Below, piece by piece: positions 25,144-39,700 of a stretch of 64,000 nt of DNA. Source of the DNA: Tanytarsus gracilentus (Eukaryota > Arthropoda > Insecta > Diptera > Chironomidae); contig JAXRKN010000045.1 in assembly GCA_038502055.1 (NCBI GenBank), positions 6,988,501 through 7,052,500 on the forward strand. The letters are read 5' to 3'. Each line of letters begins with the position of its first letter. Position 1 is the stretch's first letter. Position numbers and translations under genes: made by a program. The notes beneath the pieces were generated by a model. It made no database searches, was not told the origin of the DNA, and saw only the letters and a program-made list of their open reading frames with translations.

Positions 25144-27384
25144 GGCAACACCCACGTGTGGGTTTTGAAACATTTTTTAATTATTTTCAAATTTCTACCA
25201 ATTTCCCTCAAAAGTCAAAATAGATAGCCGCCAATCAGCCGCTATTTAACATCATAATTTTAAAACACAAGCCCAGTCTAGCCGGCATGCTCTCAATTGG
25301 CTTTTAAGTAAATATTTGAGATGCAAATTTACCTTCTTTCAGACTCAACTTATTCTTGTTCTTTTATCATCGACCACATCTCATTGCTCGCCTCTTAATA
25401 AAGTCATAAAAAGGCAATTTCAATGTCATAGGAAATTAATTCACCACTTTATTACTATAATTAAGCGTCACACAGATTGAGAAAGAAAAAATTGTAATTG
25501 CAGCTGTGCGATCAAGCTTGTTCGATATCGTACGAGATAGACAGGACCCAGACTTTCGATTAAAGAAGAGAAAAAAATTCAATTCATCGTAAATCAATCA
25601 ACTTCCTTTGAAAAAAGTTTTGGTCTATAATTATTTTGGAAGTCGAGTGCAATTGTCCTTGAATGATTTCATTTAAAAAAAATATTTTAATAATTAACTT
25701 CCGATGGACTGATGATGATAAGCTTTGTTGAGGATTTTAAATAATTAACAAGAATTAATTAAGACATGTTTAAATTTATGAAGATTTTCTGACGGATGAA
25801 GCTTCTGAATAATCTATGGTTTCAAATTTTATGCATTAAAAATATTTAATTTTGTTCGTTTGTCGAAAAATTAATAAAATTTGCTAAAATTCTTTTAAAA
25901 CATGCAGAAATTTTATTTAAAAAATCATATTTTAAATTTCATCCCGCCACACTTGGCTCTACATCACTCTACTAATACTCAATTAATCTCATTTTTATTT
26001 TGACTAATTAACGAACAATAAACAGTCAGCTTAAAACCATCAAATTCACGTCATCTCATAAATTTCTCAAGAATGAAAAATTCATAGCGAATTAAATAAA
26101 TTTAAAACTCAAAATAAATTGTGTCAGTTGTGTGGCTCATCGCGTGCAACGAAAAAAAAGATATCGCGAGGTGTGAAATGCGAATAAAGTTTTTTTTGCA
26201 ATCGTCTCATCTTCGTGCACACATTCGATTCTGTTGTGTGTGCGGTCGTGTGTGTTGTTAAACAATTAAAAACTTTTTCCCGCATATCAGTTCAAATTTT
26301 ATTTTTAGCGGTTTAGCAATTTTTTTATTGAATTTATTCATGAAATGCAAATTGAATTTATTTTGTGAGTTTTAAACTGTTATCAGTTCAACAACCTCAT
26401 GTCGATATTTGCCGATAGGTTTTAAGTATTTCAAGTTTGTTCGCTTAATTAAGCTAAAACAAAATATTGAAAAAGTCACGTAATTTTGCTTATCTCTTTT
26501 CACTCACATTCCTTGAAATAATTTTTTTCATTCAATTTTAGTTTGAAAAATTAAAAAAGAAATTATAAAATTCAACTGAAAAATTAAAAAGCAATTTAAG
26601 GATGATAAAAAATTTTGATGTCAAAAAATCTGTTCGATCAGAAATTTAAATTCAAAGGTTTCAAATTTTAGGTTAAGATGAAAATAAACTAAACACATTT
26701 AAGGATCAAAAACCTTAATTTAACTGAAAACTTTCTCTGCATCTAAAATTGATATTTAAGTAGAAGATTTTTACTTCCTCAACTTTTATACAATCATGAT
26801 TCGCACTTTTTTCTTATCAACACCAAAAAAAAACTAAAAATCAGCAACGACTTGATAAAAGTCTGTGAATTTCTTATCTAAACACTTTTTTCATGGTCGT
26901 TCGGTTTAATCTGGTTTAAGTTTTAAAAATCTCAAGAATCTAATAAGTGCGTACTCAAAAAACTTCAAGCCTTTTTTAGCAATCTGTTACTCATATTTCT
27001 AAAATAAAAATCAATGCAATAATTTTTAAATCACATTTAAACAAAAACTACAAAAAAATAAATGCAAGTAAATTTAAAAAAATAAATGTAATTAATTGCA
27101 TTAACACTTTTTTGGTTATGCGATATAACTTTTTCATCCTCTGCATTTAAAAATTATCTAAAAGCTCATTTTGACATAAAACATCTTCTTCTTTTTTATT
27201 AAAATATAATTTTTTTTCTCTCACATTTTTAATGACTTTTGTAACATTTAAAAATACATTTTTGTATATGTTGTTTTGAGATTAAGGATTTTAGGGTGCA
27301 TTTCACAGAAAACAAATTTTGCGTTTTAATTTTCACGCAACTTTTCTTAGATTTTCACCTGAAACAGACAAAAATAAAAATTAA

Positions 27385-30300
27385 TTAATATTTTTTTGAC
27401 AACTTTCTTATCTTCACAGACTTACAGTCTTTTTGATATTTTCGCACAGCTTGTTCGCGTTCATGGGCGTCAAAATACCACAGAGTGATAGCGTAACGTG
27501 TTCGATGTGAGGGTTGTACTTCATGTGGATTTCTTCGATCGGACCAGAAAAATGTTATTCGATCAAAAATTGGCTCGATATCGGCGACTTGATCCGTCCA
27601 TACGGAAGGATAAATTCTCAAAAGACCGCCATCCTCAGTCACATCCCAATTGACATTGAGATAATAAATACATGTTATGCATCGACCGTCTTTATTTGGA
27701 TTATCCACATGCTTTACGTAATGTGAACCTTTTCCCTCGTAACATGCCACCATTGCCTGTAATGTGAATAGAAAAAAAGAGTTTTGTGAGATCACTTGCA
27801 TTTGCACGTAGCACATAGCATTGAAAACATTTTAATTATATTTTTTCGCCCGAAACACAAATAAAAGATAGATGTGAAGAAGAAAAAGAGAGATCAAGAG
27901 AGTGAAGAAGTGAATTGCCACAGAGCGGCACCGCGCGTACGTGACTTTTCGATTCCGTCCGAGTACGAAGAAGAGCGAGAAGGCAATATAAACAAACGGC
28001 TGACGGTGTTAGTGTACTTATGTGAGACACAAAATTGTGTATTTACGCTGCGAATCGAGCATGAATCACTTTCTTGACTCCTTCTTCATTGAGTCTAACT
28101 TGATGTTAGTTAAAATACGATACATTGGAAATTACACGTACGCAAGTATCGTTCGCGAAAATTTTAATTTGGATTTCAATTTCTTGCGAATGATAAAAAA
28201 AGAGAGATTTGTAAAATTTTGCAAACTCAAAGCTTTCAAGCAGTTTAAAGTAAATCTTCGTATTAATCAAAAATTTATGTCTCAAAATTATTTTTATTTA
28301 AATAATCTAGTCATCCTTTGATGAATTTCTTTCGGAAGTAAACAATTAGACATAATCTCACCTTCGTTCTCTCACGTATGCTATACTGTCCTAATTTTCC
28401 ATTATTATTGATTCGATTTGCCATAGTTATCACAGCATCAACCTGTTCAATTATTCAAATTAGCGTCTAGTGTAGAAAATTGATAATTGAGTAATACCTG
28501 ATTCATTAAAAATTTAATATTCGCTAAGCCTTCCTCCTTTCCGTCAATCCACATTATTTTATCGCTACGAATGTGCTTTTGATCGACTTTGTTTTTCGTG
28601 GCACCAACTAACTGTCCATCCTGCGGGAAGAGAAAATAATTTGTTATTTCATGAAGGTCAATTACTTTGTTCACGAGCAAAGAATGGTCGCGAAAAATAT
28701 TATTTTTTTGAGGAAGATGAATGAGCGATATTTGAAAAACAACTTTGCAAAACATACTTGAAAGCTTTTTCCTTTTAAATTGCTAAAATTCACGTAGGCG
28801 TGTGCCGAAATAATAAAAGTAAAATAATTTTTGGGAAATAACAATGTAGTGGAATTTTTGTTAACTTGTTTTCTATTTTTTAGAAAAGTAATTTTGCTAA
28901 AGCTCTTATTATGTTTATTTTTCTGGAAGGCATCTGTAAACTTTTAAACCTACACATTGTGAAAGAAATGCTTTAGAAAAGTGAACAATTGCGTACTTTC
29001 CCTTGTTATAAAATTTCTAAAATTGAGTGATTGATGACAAAAAATGTATGATTGTATAATCAATTAGGAATTAATCAAATTAATTGAAAATATTGCCAAA
29101 CGTATAAATTTTTCTAATAACAAAATTCATTGCATAAATCTTAGAAGAAAATTAATTGAACAAATCCAATAAGAAAATTTCTTCAAAATGTTCATAAATT
29201 TTGCTTCAATTTCTTCCAGAAAATTTATTTTTAATCCGAGTAAAACATCTTGAAAAAAAATCCTTCAAAAACAAATTTTCAAATAAACAAAATCCTCCCC
29301 TGCTTTGCCATTTATATATTGTACGTTTATTTTTCATTAACATTCTCGTAAATCTCTTTTACTATCGGTCAGTGATTTTTCGCAGAACTAGTATGTTATG
29401 TCCGTAGATGTGACACCTTGTTCTCATCAACCACTCCCTAGTGTCTTTATCTATTTAAGCTACAAAGCATGTTCGGCCATAAATTTGTTTTTGTCGAATT
29501 AAGTATAGGAGAGCATATGAACTCAAATTTTGTTTTGAGATTTATAAAGTTAATGGAAAAGCTCTGACATAATTTTCAAACCATCCCTTGAACTTTTTCT
29601 CACGGTATGAAAATAAAATCGCGCTTTACTGTATGAAAAGTAATCATGACATTCGTACGTTGTCCAACATTCCTCAACACGATGGAACTTTTTAATGCTT
29701 CTTCTTTTTACTCATCAAACTTACTCTAAATAATCCTGACGAGTAAATCCTTTTGACCTCACTGAGTACTTTGTGGCCTCTTGGTTCGCCTAAAAATGAG
29801 TCGAGAACACATACTCCATATGAATTAAGGTCACGTATTACAGTGTAGCACATCTCTTCGAGAGCCATTTGTTCATCTGGAGATCTGAATTCCACGACAA
29901 TAAAAATGTCAATCATTATTTGCACAGTAAAAAGAAATATTAAACAAATAATCACCTCATTGTTATGTTATCCTGCACTGTGGCATGATTGACATATTTT
30001 GGATTCGAAGTATTTAGCTGCATTGTGTTTGCTAATTGATCACGAAACAATAAAAGTTCTTTTTCTAAATTCTCTTTAGTCTCTTGCACTAAGTTAGGTT
30101 GAAATTCGCGCTGCTCAAGTTGATCGAACAACTTATCACTTAATTGATCGTCTGTATCGACAGTGGAAATTGGCACGTAGCTCCTGAATATATTCGGAGC
30201 ACTTGTAACAACGTTTTCACTATCCAGCGAGTATGTTGACAAAAAATCGTCTGTGCGAAGGTTTAAATTTTTCAAAAACTCTTGCTCCGTACTCTCATCG

Positions 30301-30764
30301 ACGACGGAGCTCATCAAATTGAAAAGATTTTCGTCGAAGTCGTTTACCGCGTTGATGTCGATTGTTGCTGTAGTAAAGTCATCGTTGTGTGCGTAAATAG
30401 CATTGGATGCTTGCTGGTATTGAAGCGGTGTAGGATCATACTCTTTTCGTCCCTCTCTAATCGCAGCTGTATTTTCTGCATGTAGTTGTGAGTTCGATGA
30501 ATGTTGTTGCACTGCTGTCGAAAATAAATTACTTGCACAAGACGACGACGAGTCTATATTATTTATGTTTATAGCCGTCGTTGTTTTTTGAGCTCCTTGA
30601 TGATCGACAATTTTAAAGTAACAATCAGTACGATGAGCAGTCCAATCAATTTTTTGACAATCTCTCGAGCAATAAAATGCTTTCTGGCACTTGCAGATTT
30701 TAACTCCCGTCGTCTTTTTACATATTTTACACAGATATGGCTTATGAACACGATTGACTAACAT
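27385..30764 (-). CDS. fga: HIF prolyl hydroxylase (EGLN/fatiga), MYND-containing
   Basis: 2-oxoglutarate/Fe(II) dioxygenase that hydroxylates HIF-alpha in an oxygen-dependent way, marking it for VHL-mediated degradation. Five exons join in frame (30764-29956, 29884-29725, 28620-28498, 28442-28362, 27756-27385), giving 514 aa. An N-terminal MYND zinc finger at about 12-48 has C12, C15, C24, C26, C32, C36, H44 and C48. A long acidic/Gln-rich linker follows, then the catalytic domain from about 271. Iron ligands are H407 and D409 (HVDNPNKDGRC) and H469 (SDRRNPHEVQP); R478 (TRYAI) should bind 2-oxoglutarate. All catalytic residues are present, so the enzyme should be active. This MYND plus dioxygenase layout matches vertebrate EGLN1. 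No AATAAA lies close after the stop; ATTAAA near 27330 is possible. CACGT/GCGTG motifs in introns and upstream are discussed as possible HIF sites. Confidence 0.95.
28621..29724. other. Long intron of the HIF prolyl hydroxylase gene
   Basis: An intron of 1,104 bp with no nested gene visible. It contains the closely spaced CACGT and GCGTG motifs at 28791-28802 and one copy of the dispersed CATCCCTTGAA motif at 29582-29592. Confidence 0.6.
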
Positions 30765-33700
30765 TTTGCTACCTAATTAAAGCTCCTTTGTTCTAAAAAG
30801 AAGTAGGAAAAGAGTTAGAATTTAAATTCTATCGACCTAAATATTAGAATCACCTTGAAAATCACAAAAGTCACGTAAAATTTTAGAACCACAAAATATT
30901 TCACGTTTTTGATGTTAACTTAATTTTAATTCGTTATTAAATTCTCTTATTTGATGTGACTAATTGTTATATACAGATAAAAACTGTTGATAACCAAGAA
31001 TTTCACATCATTTTCGCGAAAATATTACTTTCTAAACCAGAAAGGAAAAAAAATATTTGCGACGTGAAAATGCTACATGTGTGAACGGACTCGGAGAGAA
31101 TTGAGAGTAAAAACATTCCGATTGGACAGGGGAAATATTTGAGGTTAGTTGAGTAAAGAGGTTGATAAGATAAAAATGAGTGATGAAAACTTTTAGAAAA
31201 GTTGTGAAAACAATTTAAATATTTTATTATAGTTCTCAAATTTCAATTTAAAATTTTAAAATATCGAATTTAAAGTGAAATTAGTCGCATTTTATTTTTC
31301 TTTAATTTATTTTGGTTAAATTGCGCGAAATTTTAAATCTAGAACTTTAAAAATGTTTTAATGACAAATAGAACAGTTCAAATGTTATAAAAAATATTCT
31401 TCAAAAAATTTAAAAAAATTTGAAATTAATTTTAAGATAAATCTTTCAACTAAAATAAATTAAAATTAATTCAGTAATATTCGACATTCAAAAAACAATT
31501 TCAATTCAATGTGCATTGAAATTTATAAAAAAATGACGTTTAATTCAAAAGTATGTCTTTGAAATTTAGCAGTGACCCAGAAAAAATCAATTAAACGTTT
31601 TAGTTTCCTCCCATAAGGTTGCGCTTTTAGCGTTTATGGTTGATTTCTTGGATATAATGAACTTGAAACTTGGTTCAACCGGTTCAAATTTACAGAATTA
31701 TTAAGTTTTGGTTGAGAATTTTTAAAATGTTAAATTACCTATTTTTATATAAAGATATAATTTTAAGCTAAATTAAATTTTTTCTCATTTTCTTTTATCT
31801 CTTTTTCGCAGAATAACCCAAAATTCCGTTTCAATTACGAGAAAAACGATAAAAGGACTCAATTTGTCGATTTTCGTTTCCTGAGTAAATCTTTTCAAAA
31901 CATATTAACATCATAAAATATTTTAAACAAAGCCAAAAATCATCAAGTTATTCATAAGAGTGCTGAAAATTTTGTTCATCCCACCGCGACCATGAACATC
32001 GTCGAGCATGGTCGCATTATCAACGAAAAAGAGTCAAAAACACATTGGCGGAATTTTTATGATGAAGTCACATATCCGCATGCATTGTTTTTCACACAAA
32101 CACGACACATCAGGCCTTTTATGTGAACAGCTTCTGCTCATAAAATTTCATCAAATAATCAAAAAAGATGAATTTTATTGCTGTTTATATCGTGTGCGTT
32201 ATTTGAATGTACGAGATGCGGAATGGCTTTGAAAATAACAATTTGAAGTATGAAAATCATTATGGTTGATGATTATGTGAGATGGATACGACTTTAATGT
32301 TGATATTTTGGATTTTATGGAAACTATAAAGAGTTTAAAAAAATAGAGCTTTAATTTCCAATAAATTTCTAAATTTTCAATTTATTTAATTTTTTATCGG
32401 TTTTTGCGTCTTTTTTTAAATAAAATTCTAGGCAACGATGTTGACAATTGAATTATTTCTGTACTCAATTTATGACAATACTCAATTTTTGCTTCATTAA
32501 ATTTCAATTGAAAGTATTTCAACCCTCACATTCACAACAGCTGAGATAAGGTTTTTTTCATTCTGAATTTAATCTGAAATTCTTGAAGGTCCAGCTTAAA
32601 AAAAGATTATTTTTACCCTTATCACTCGAATTATTAAAGTCACATTAAAGAGACGAAGTTATGAGAGAGAAAAAATTATAATTTTTCAAATTGTTTCACA
32701 TGTTATAAAAATTGTTCTTTGGCTTTTTGTTGAGTAAACATTAGAAGACAAAAAAGATCGTTTCACTATTTTCTGAACAAGAATAAAACTAAATATTAAA
32801 TTTTAATGTCGATAGAGAAAGAAGTTTGAAAATGGGGATAAATGCGAGAAGAAGATATGATCAATCAATTTAATGTTCCCCATCTGCAGTAACGGAAAGG
32901 ATTTATAAATATTTTATTACTACAGCGAGCGAAGTAAGAGAGAGAAAAAATCTCCGGAAGGAATTGAAAATCTCAAGCTCGGCATCGCTTATGTTCGCTT
33001 GCGATTATTCTTTAAACAAGAGATTATGATTGAGTGAAAACAGAAAAAATATGATTTTAATGGAAAAATGATTTAATAACGAAGAGTTTTGATTAGGCTC
33101 GAAATGGATAAAAAAATTGTTTGTAGGGAACATTCCGGATGTTTTATTTAAGCTCATAGAAAATTGTAAAATCTTCAAATTTCACAACCTTTTTTAATTA
33201 AAAAAATATTAAATATTTTTTTTAGTAAATTTTTATATTTTCCAAAAATTTAAAATTCTTTAAACCCTTGATATACGCAAAAAAAAAACATTTTACGACT
33301 TCATGTTCTCTCTTCAATATTAAAAATGATAAAAAGGAGGAAAAAACTTTATTTCCTCTTCGTTCATGGTGTTGTCATGTTACCTTCACATCCTTCTCCT
33401 CATGTCGCATATACATAAAAAATAATAAAAATGTATATGCATGTTGTTGAAATTTTTCTCATCTATGATGATGTAAATTTATGATGTTTATACAATGTAC
33501 CAGCTCCACAGCAACAACAACATTATGAAAAATGAATTTCTTGGGTATTTGCTGTTGTGTACTATTTTACATCACTTCCTCATCATCGTCAACTTTTTAT
33601 GTCTCTTGCTGGTCTCCGTTGAAACATTGCCGAGGATATGTTGATTAAGACGGAGATGATTAATCTTATAAATTTAAATTTTGAATGTTTTTGAAATAAT

Positions 33701-36700
33701 TTTTAAAATTGCCAAAGTTTCACATCCCTTGAACTTACCATGGTATTCTTATATCTATCGCTATAGCTGCATATCATTTTTATTACCCTACCACTGTCGC
33801 ATGCTGAACAAGTTAATTTAAATAAATGGTAAAATGCTTCTTCAATTGCGCTTGAAATTGTGCTACCACTCACGCACTTTTCAACTTTACCTTTTTATAC
33901 GAGTGGAAGGAAACAAATTTCAATTTATGTTTAGGAAATTCACTAAATTTTCCGAGAAGCACTCTCTTTGTAACTTCCTCCAAGAGGACGGTCTCTAATA
34001 AAAAATAATTTCGGTAAGATAAAAATGTTTAAAGCTTAATTGTGAAAATTTCTTATCAGCTTTAACTAATGAACCCTCATCAAATGTTCACATCTTTAAC
34101 TTTCTAAGTCAACCCATCAAAAAATACTCTCAAACTTCCTCATCCCATCAAATTCACATCCAGACAAAAACTCATTAGATGCAGACACATTTTTGAGTGC
34201 TTTTCTTTAAAAAAGTTAGAGAGCTGATAATGATGATGAAAGATGTCATCTTTCATTTAAGAAAAGTTCTTCTTCATCATGTGTCGATGAGATAATCTCA
34301 TGAAAGTGTGTGTGTCATGTCGGTAATGACATGAATCATGATATCAAGAACAATATTTTTCACTCTCGTTGAAGATGCTTTATCACGATCCACTTACACC
34401 TCACGAGGAAGTTTTTCATTCGAAAATGTGTTTGATGCGCGATTGATATCATTTGTGAATCAAGGTGTGGAAATTGATTTTGATTTTTTTAATAATTTTA
34501 ATTTAATTTTATTTTCAATAAATTGGAATAATTTTTTTGTCATAGCTTTGAAATCCAATCAACAAATTAAAATATTTAAATTCAACTCCAGTGTCTAAAC
34601 CTCAATCGTAAATGATAAAAATCACTTACAGTAAATTTGAGTATCGTGCCAAAAAATTTCGCAACTCATTCGCGTGTTCTGTTTTGCTAACAATGACGCG
34701 AATTTGAGATTATGATAATGATCTGTTTCTTGCAATATCATTCGATTTCATTTCAAATCGCAGATTTATTATCTTTTGTATGACTGCACAACTTATAGAG
34801 TTTTGCTAATTTCATCTCTCAATATTCATTAGCGAGATTGATAGCGTGTTGTGATAGTCATCAAAATTTGTGGATTTTATGATTGTCGAAATCACTATGG
34901 GGATTTTTTTAATTTTTCTGAGAAAAATAAAATTTTGAGTTTACTTTGATTGAAAATAAAAAATATAAAATGCACTATGGATATTAAACAATTTTGGCAT
35001 TTAATTAAATTTCGTGATTCAAAACAGAAGATATTAATGATCAATTAGCCAAGTCCAACATGCTTGACTGAAAAATTTATATTCAGCATGTACAGAAATG
35101 TAAAATAACTTGAAAATTCAGTAAATTCGCGATTTTTTAAAATGCAAATTGCCAGTTCCCTGGACGGTCCTGGACGATTAAACTAATTGGAATCGTTTGA
35201 CTAAGGTCCAAATTATGTTATTCAATGCTCAGAATCTACTTCCATCAACTTCCAACTGATATCTTGACACTCAAAGTTAAGCGACTTTCAGGAAGCTACA
35301 AATCAGCATGCTAAGCTTGATAAAAATTTCTGTTGATGCAAGTCAATGGAGAATGTAAAAACAAACAACTGTTCAGAAAAACTAAGTTCAGGAAGTGAAA
35401 GAGTAAAAAGTTAGAGCACATTTAAGAAATTTAAATTTTCAGAGGGTTCATAGAAAATGGGTTCAAACACTCGATTCCTACGTCCGAAAAAATTGCTTCT
35501 TAGCATTTTTAGGAGGTTTAAGGACCAAACATTCGATTGAGCATGAAAAATTAGAAATATAAGGCATGTCGATTTCACGAATTAAGATATTTTTTTTTAA
35601 TTTTTTCTCCATAGTGAAATGTGAAAATTATTCTAGAAAAATTAATTAAAATTTTCAAGTCATGAAAAAATCTTCGATATTAATTTTTAATATTTTTTTC
35701 AACAGCGACAAATAATTTTTTACGATCTCAAATTAATTTGATTCGAATTCAACCGAATCATGATGAAATGAAGATTTTTTGCATCCTTTTCTTTTTTGTG
35801 ATGAACTTTTTTTCTAATGGAAATTTATTGGAAAAAAATTCAAGGATTTTTTGATGATAAATTGATCTCGCGATATTGACTGAGGCGCCAGTGAAAAAAA
35901 TTCAACTCTAAAAATAGAAAAACTTTTTTTTTGCTCTTACGTGATAAATTGTGAATAATTAAGGATGGAGAAAAAGTTTTTTATTCTCGCTCTGAGATTT
36001 TAATATTTGCAGACGTGTCATGATGAAATTCTTCACATCACTGAGATTATGCTTGGTGTACATTTTCATATATAAAAGCATGACGGATGTGATGATACAA
36101 TTCATTATGAAAAATGTCAAGATTTGGTGTGCCATAAAATTTTAACGATGGAAAATAAAAATTTATAAACAAAAAATGTTAAAGATGGAAAAAATTACAA
36201 AATAGAAAAAAAGTTTTTGAACTTCCTGAATCAGCTTAAAAATTTTAAAAATTCAAAAATATCCTGAAACTTTTGATTTAAAAACTCTTCACTAAAATTT
36301 TGTCCAAAAAAGTTCTCGCAATTTTTGTCCTGGATTTCCTAGAATTAAATTTTTAATTGTCGCTCCGGAAAACTTTTTATTTGTCTTCTTTCTCTCACAA
36401 ATAATGAAACTCGACTTTACACATGTAACGATTCTGAAACTTTATCTTATCCTCCTTAAATATTTGCATGCACACTAAGGACTAGAAATTTTTATTCGTA
36501 TGTTAAAATTTTTCTTGAGAAAATAACTTTTTCATCTTCCAGCATTGTTAAAAAGTTGCTCTCGTATTTTTCTTAAAATTGCACATGTAAGCTATTTCAC
36601 TTCTTATTTGTATTCGTACATGAAAAATGATGAACATCAACATCGAGCTTAAGCATACATGAAAGTTTCAATCTGATTACTGCAATCCACATTAGAATAG

Positions 36701-39700
36701 TGAAACTGACAAAAATTTAAGATCAATTTTTAAAAATTCATTTTAAATTTTTGAACTTTTGTAAATTTAATTTAGTTTTTCAATTTTGAAAATTCAACTC
36801 AATTTCAAACTTTTTTGAACACTCCCTTCCCTAAATTCAAGCTCGAATGCATTTTATTCACTTGCTTTGGCAAATGATAAACTTTTCCTTCCTTCCGCAC
36901 ATACAAAAGTCATCCGTTAACTTCCAAACCCTCGCCTTCCACCCAAAAACTTCTTGAATAGCTCATTAATTTATGTACCGAGATATTCCATGGACATTAG
37001 CATGTGCATGTGAATATGAAAATTTCATAATGCAGAGTGACGAGATAATTTTCATAAGTAAATCCACCGCAATGTGAGAAATCTGGTGAGGCAAGCAGAA
37101 ATAATCATTTTCACATTCATTCGAGAACATATGACGCCTCCACTTATGGTCTTTTTGGTTCTTGATATAATCAAAAAGCAACTTTTCTCCTCTCATGAAC
37201 TTATTTTTACATTTTCGCACTCATATGAGAATTCAAGCGAAAAAAGACTTGTTGAACATTTTTTTTCTGACAACTTTTCCTTCAACTTTCTTATTTTTAT
37301 ATAAAAATATTTTCTTCGAAAGAAAAACAAAAGAGGAGAAAATATAAAATGATGGTCATAAAAAATATTTTCGGAGTCATGAAAAATCAAGAAAAAGTGA
37401 CTCTTTCTGGCATGCAACATAAAAATCTCATAAAAATAGTGATTTTTATTATACCCACTCGATAAACTTTATTAAACGATCGATAGAATTTATTTATAGA
37501 TTTTTTACAGATGTCCTCGCCACCTTTTTTTACTCCGTTAATTAGCGTATTTCTACTATATGTGTTTTAATTTTCTTAATGATAAAAACCGAGAACAACT
37601 TTTATTACGTTTTAAAGTGATAAAAATAGATTAATTAACATCGATGCTATTTTTGTATAAAAAATTAATTTTAGTTGATTAAATTTTAATGACAATATTT
37701 TAGATCGGCTCCTCTCTAGCAAAATTCTACATTAAGTTTAAACGAATTAACTTATGTGGCAAGATCACGATGATTTTACATCACATGTGATTAACGATTG
37801 CCTAAAAGCACTTTGTTCATTTTCCTCAATATATTATCTAATGCACTCGAATGCACTTCCTGTTCCATGTCATTTCACCCTTTATTGAATGCACTACCCG
37901 CAACGTGATTATTGACCAGGCAATTAAGCAGAATTTCCATTAGCTTCCTATATTTTTTATTTAAAAAAAGAGCAATGAACATGTGAGATATGCTAGCGAG
38001 TCATTCGAGTCGAAAAATAAATGTATTATGTATGATGGCTTGAGCCAGAGGGAGAGAGAGAGATCGAGGGAAGGAGAGAAATTGTTGCAACATCAGAGAG
38101 TATAAAATGGAATTATGAAATTATCCGATGAACTGTAAAACTTATTAATATGATGACTTATTTTATCAAGCCAAAAATTTTTCCTCCCTACTTTCGATAT
38201 TATAACGCCAATATTTCTCATGTGAAACTTCCCAATAAATATCGTCCTTATAGCATGATGTGCGGCCAAAGCTACGTTCTCAAATTTCTATCTCCCTTTC
38301 CCTCAACTGTTGGCCTCTTGCCAAATCACATATGTTTTCATTTTTCCATCCTACATTGCTTCATCTCATCCATGATTTACAGCAAATTTGCAATCATGAA
38401 AGAGAAAAAATTATTTTGGAGAAAGAAAAAGTTTTAAAATAATTAAGACATGTCTGCTGGACTATTAGAAGAGGAAATGTTTCCTTTATCTTTTAATTGA
38501 ACTTTTTTATTTTGTCATATGACATTTTATATTTAACAAATTTTTTGGAATTTAAATAAAATTATTGGTAATTTTAATTTTAATCATGGCAAGAAGATAT
38601 ACTGTAAAACTTGGGCTGGATTTTCACATACACTGGATTTTACATTTTAAATATCAAAAAATCGTTACAAATATTTCTTTTTTAGATCATCCGAAATAGG
38701 AAAAAACTCCTGGAATTTAATTTTTTGTCCTAGATTTTTAACGTCGCTTTTAAAATTTTTTGACAGTTTTCTTAGAAAATTTTTAAAAAAAGAGAGAAAA
38801 ATTTGAATTTTTTTAAAATATTTTTTATTTTTTAACAAATTGAAAAATATCATTTTTCCACTTATGAATTCGCACATTTTTTTCATCTTCTCTACAAGCC
38901 AAATAACAATAAATCTCAATTTATATTTTTTTCTTGCAAATAAAATGTCATCGAGACGACAGTCGACACAGATTTTAAGAGATAATAATTTCATGTAATC
39001 ATCTCAAGCCTCCATAACAACGTGAACAATCTTCATTTTTTTCGCGTATTTTATTTCATCCACTCCACCTTCACATTATGTTCGCATTATGAATTATTAT
39101 TTCATATGTTTTGATTGTAAACATGCTTCTTTAAACAATTTGAAATACGAAGAATTATGAGAAAACATCAAGCGCTTTTACAACGAAATCAATTACAATT
39201 TTCATATCCCAAAGGGCAAATGAGATGTTAGAAATTCCACGTATTTTGAAGTAATTTAATTTAATGTTTTTTATGCTTTAATATTTTATACAAAAAAAAT
39301 CTTTTAAATCAAAAAGTTGTTAATTAACCAGCAATAAATTGTCAGATCCTTTGACCTAACCCCATTAACACATTGCACATTTCTCGACTCCCACCATAAC
39401 CTCCTAAAATAATAATAATTAATGTTAATTGTAGCACATTTGCTTTAATAATGAGCTCGAGAGATAAATGGATGTAAAATGATAAATTTTATGGTGACCA
39501 CAAAACACGGCCAACAACACCAGCAGAGAAAAAGAGGTCAGCAATGTTGATGATGCAGAAAAAATTGTGAAAAATTAAAAGTCACAAAGGCAATTAATCA
39601 TAAAATTACAGAGCAGCATACCAGCGGAATTGTGTGACAATTTTCACATTCATATTTTGACCGCATGAGTTATCGCAGAAGCTCCCAAAGGTATGAATGT

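Larger units (their letters stand above)
11193..27384. other. 16-kb gene-poor region
   Basis: No protein-coding gene can be supported on either strand. The short open frames are AT-driven, with no domains and no splice-consistent continuation. Structures listed separately are the inverted repeat at 17344-17466, the TIR-bounded element at 24227-25143 and several copies of the CAYCCCTTGAA motif. Less AT-rich patches at 13970-14050, 16540-16900 and 18560-18640 could be enhancers or non-coding exons. The 5' leader of the two-TM gene must start somewhere in the left part. No tRNA B-box with a matching A-box was found by eye. Confidence 0.5.

Noticed and set aside
28022..28321. 99-codon plus-strand open frame inside the prolyl hydroxylase intron.
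   Set aside because: It is antisense to a well-supported gene, with AT-driven composition and no motif.
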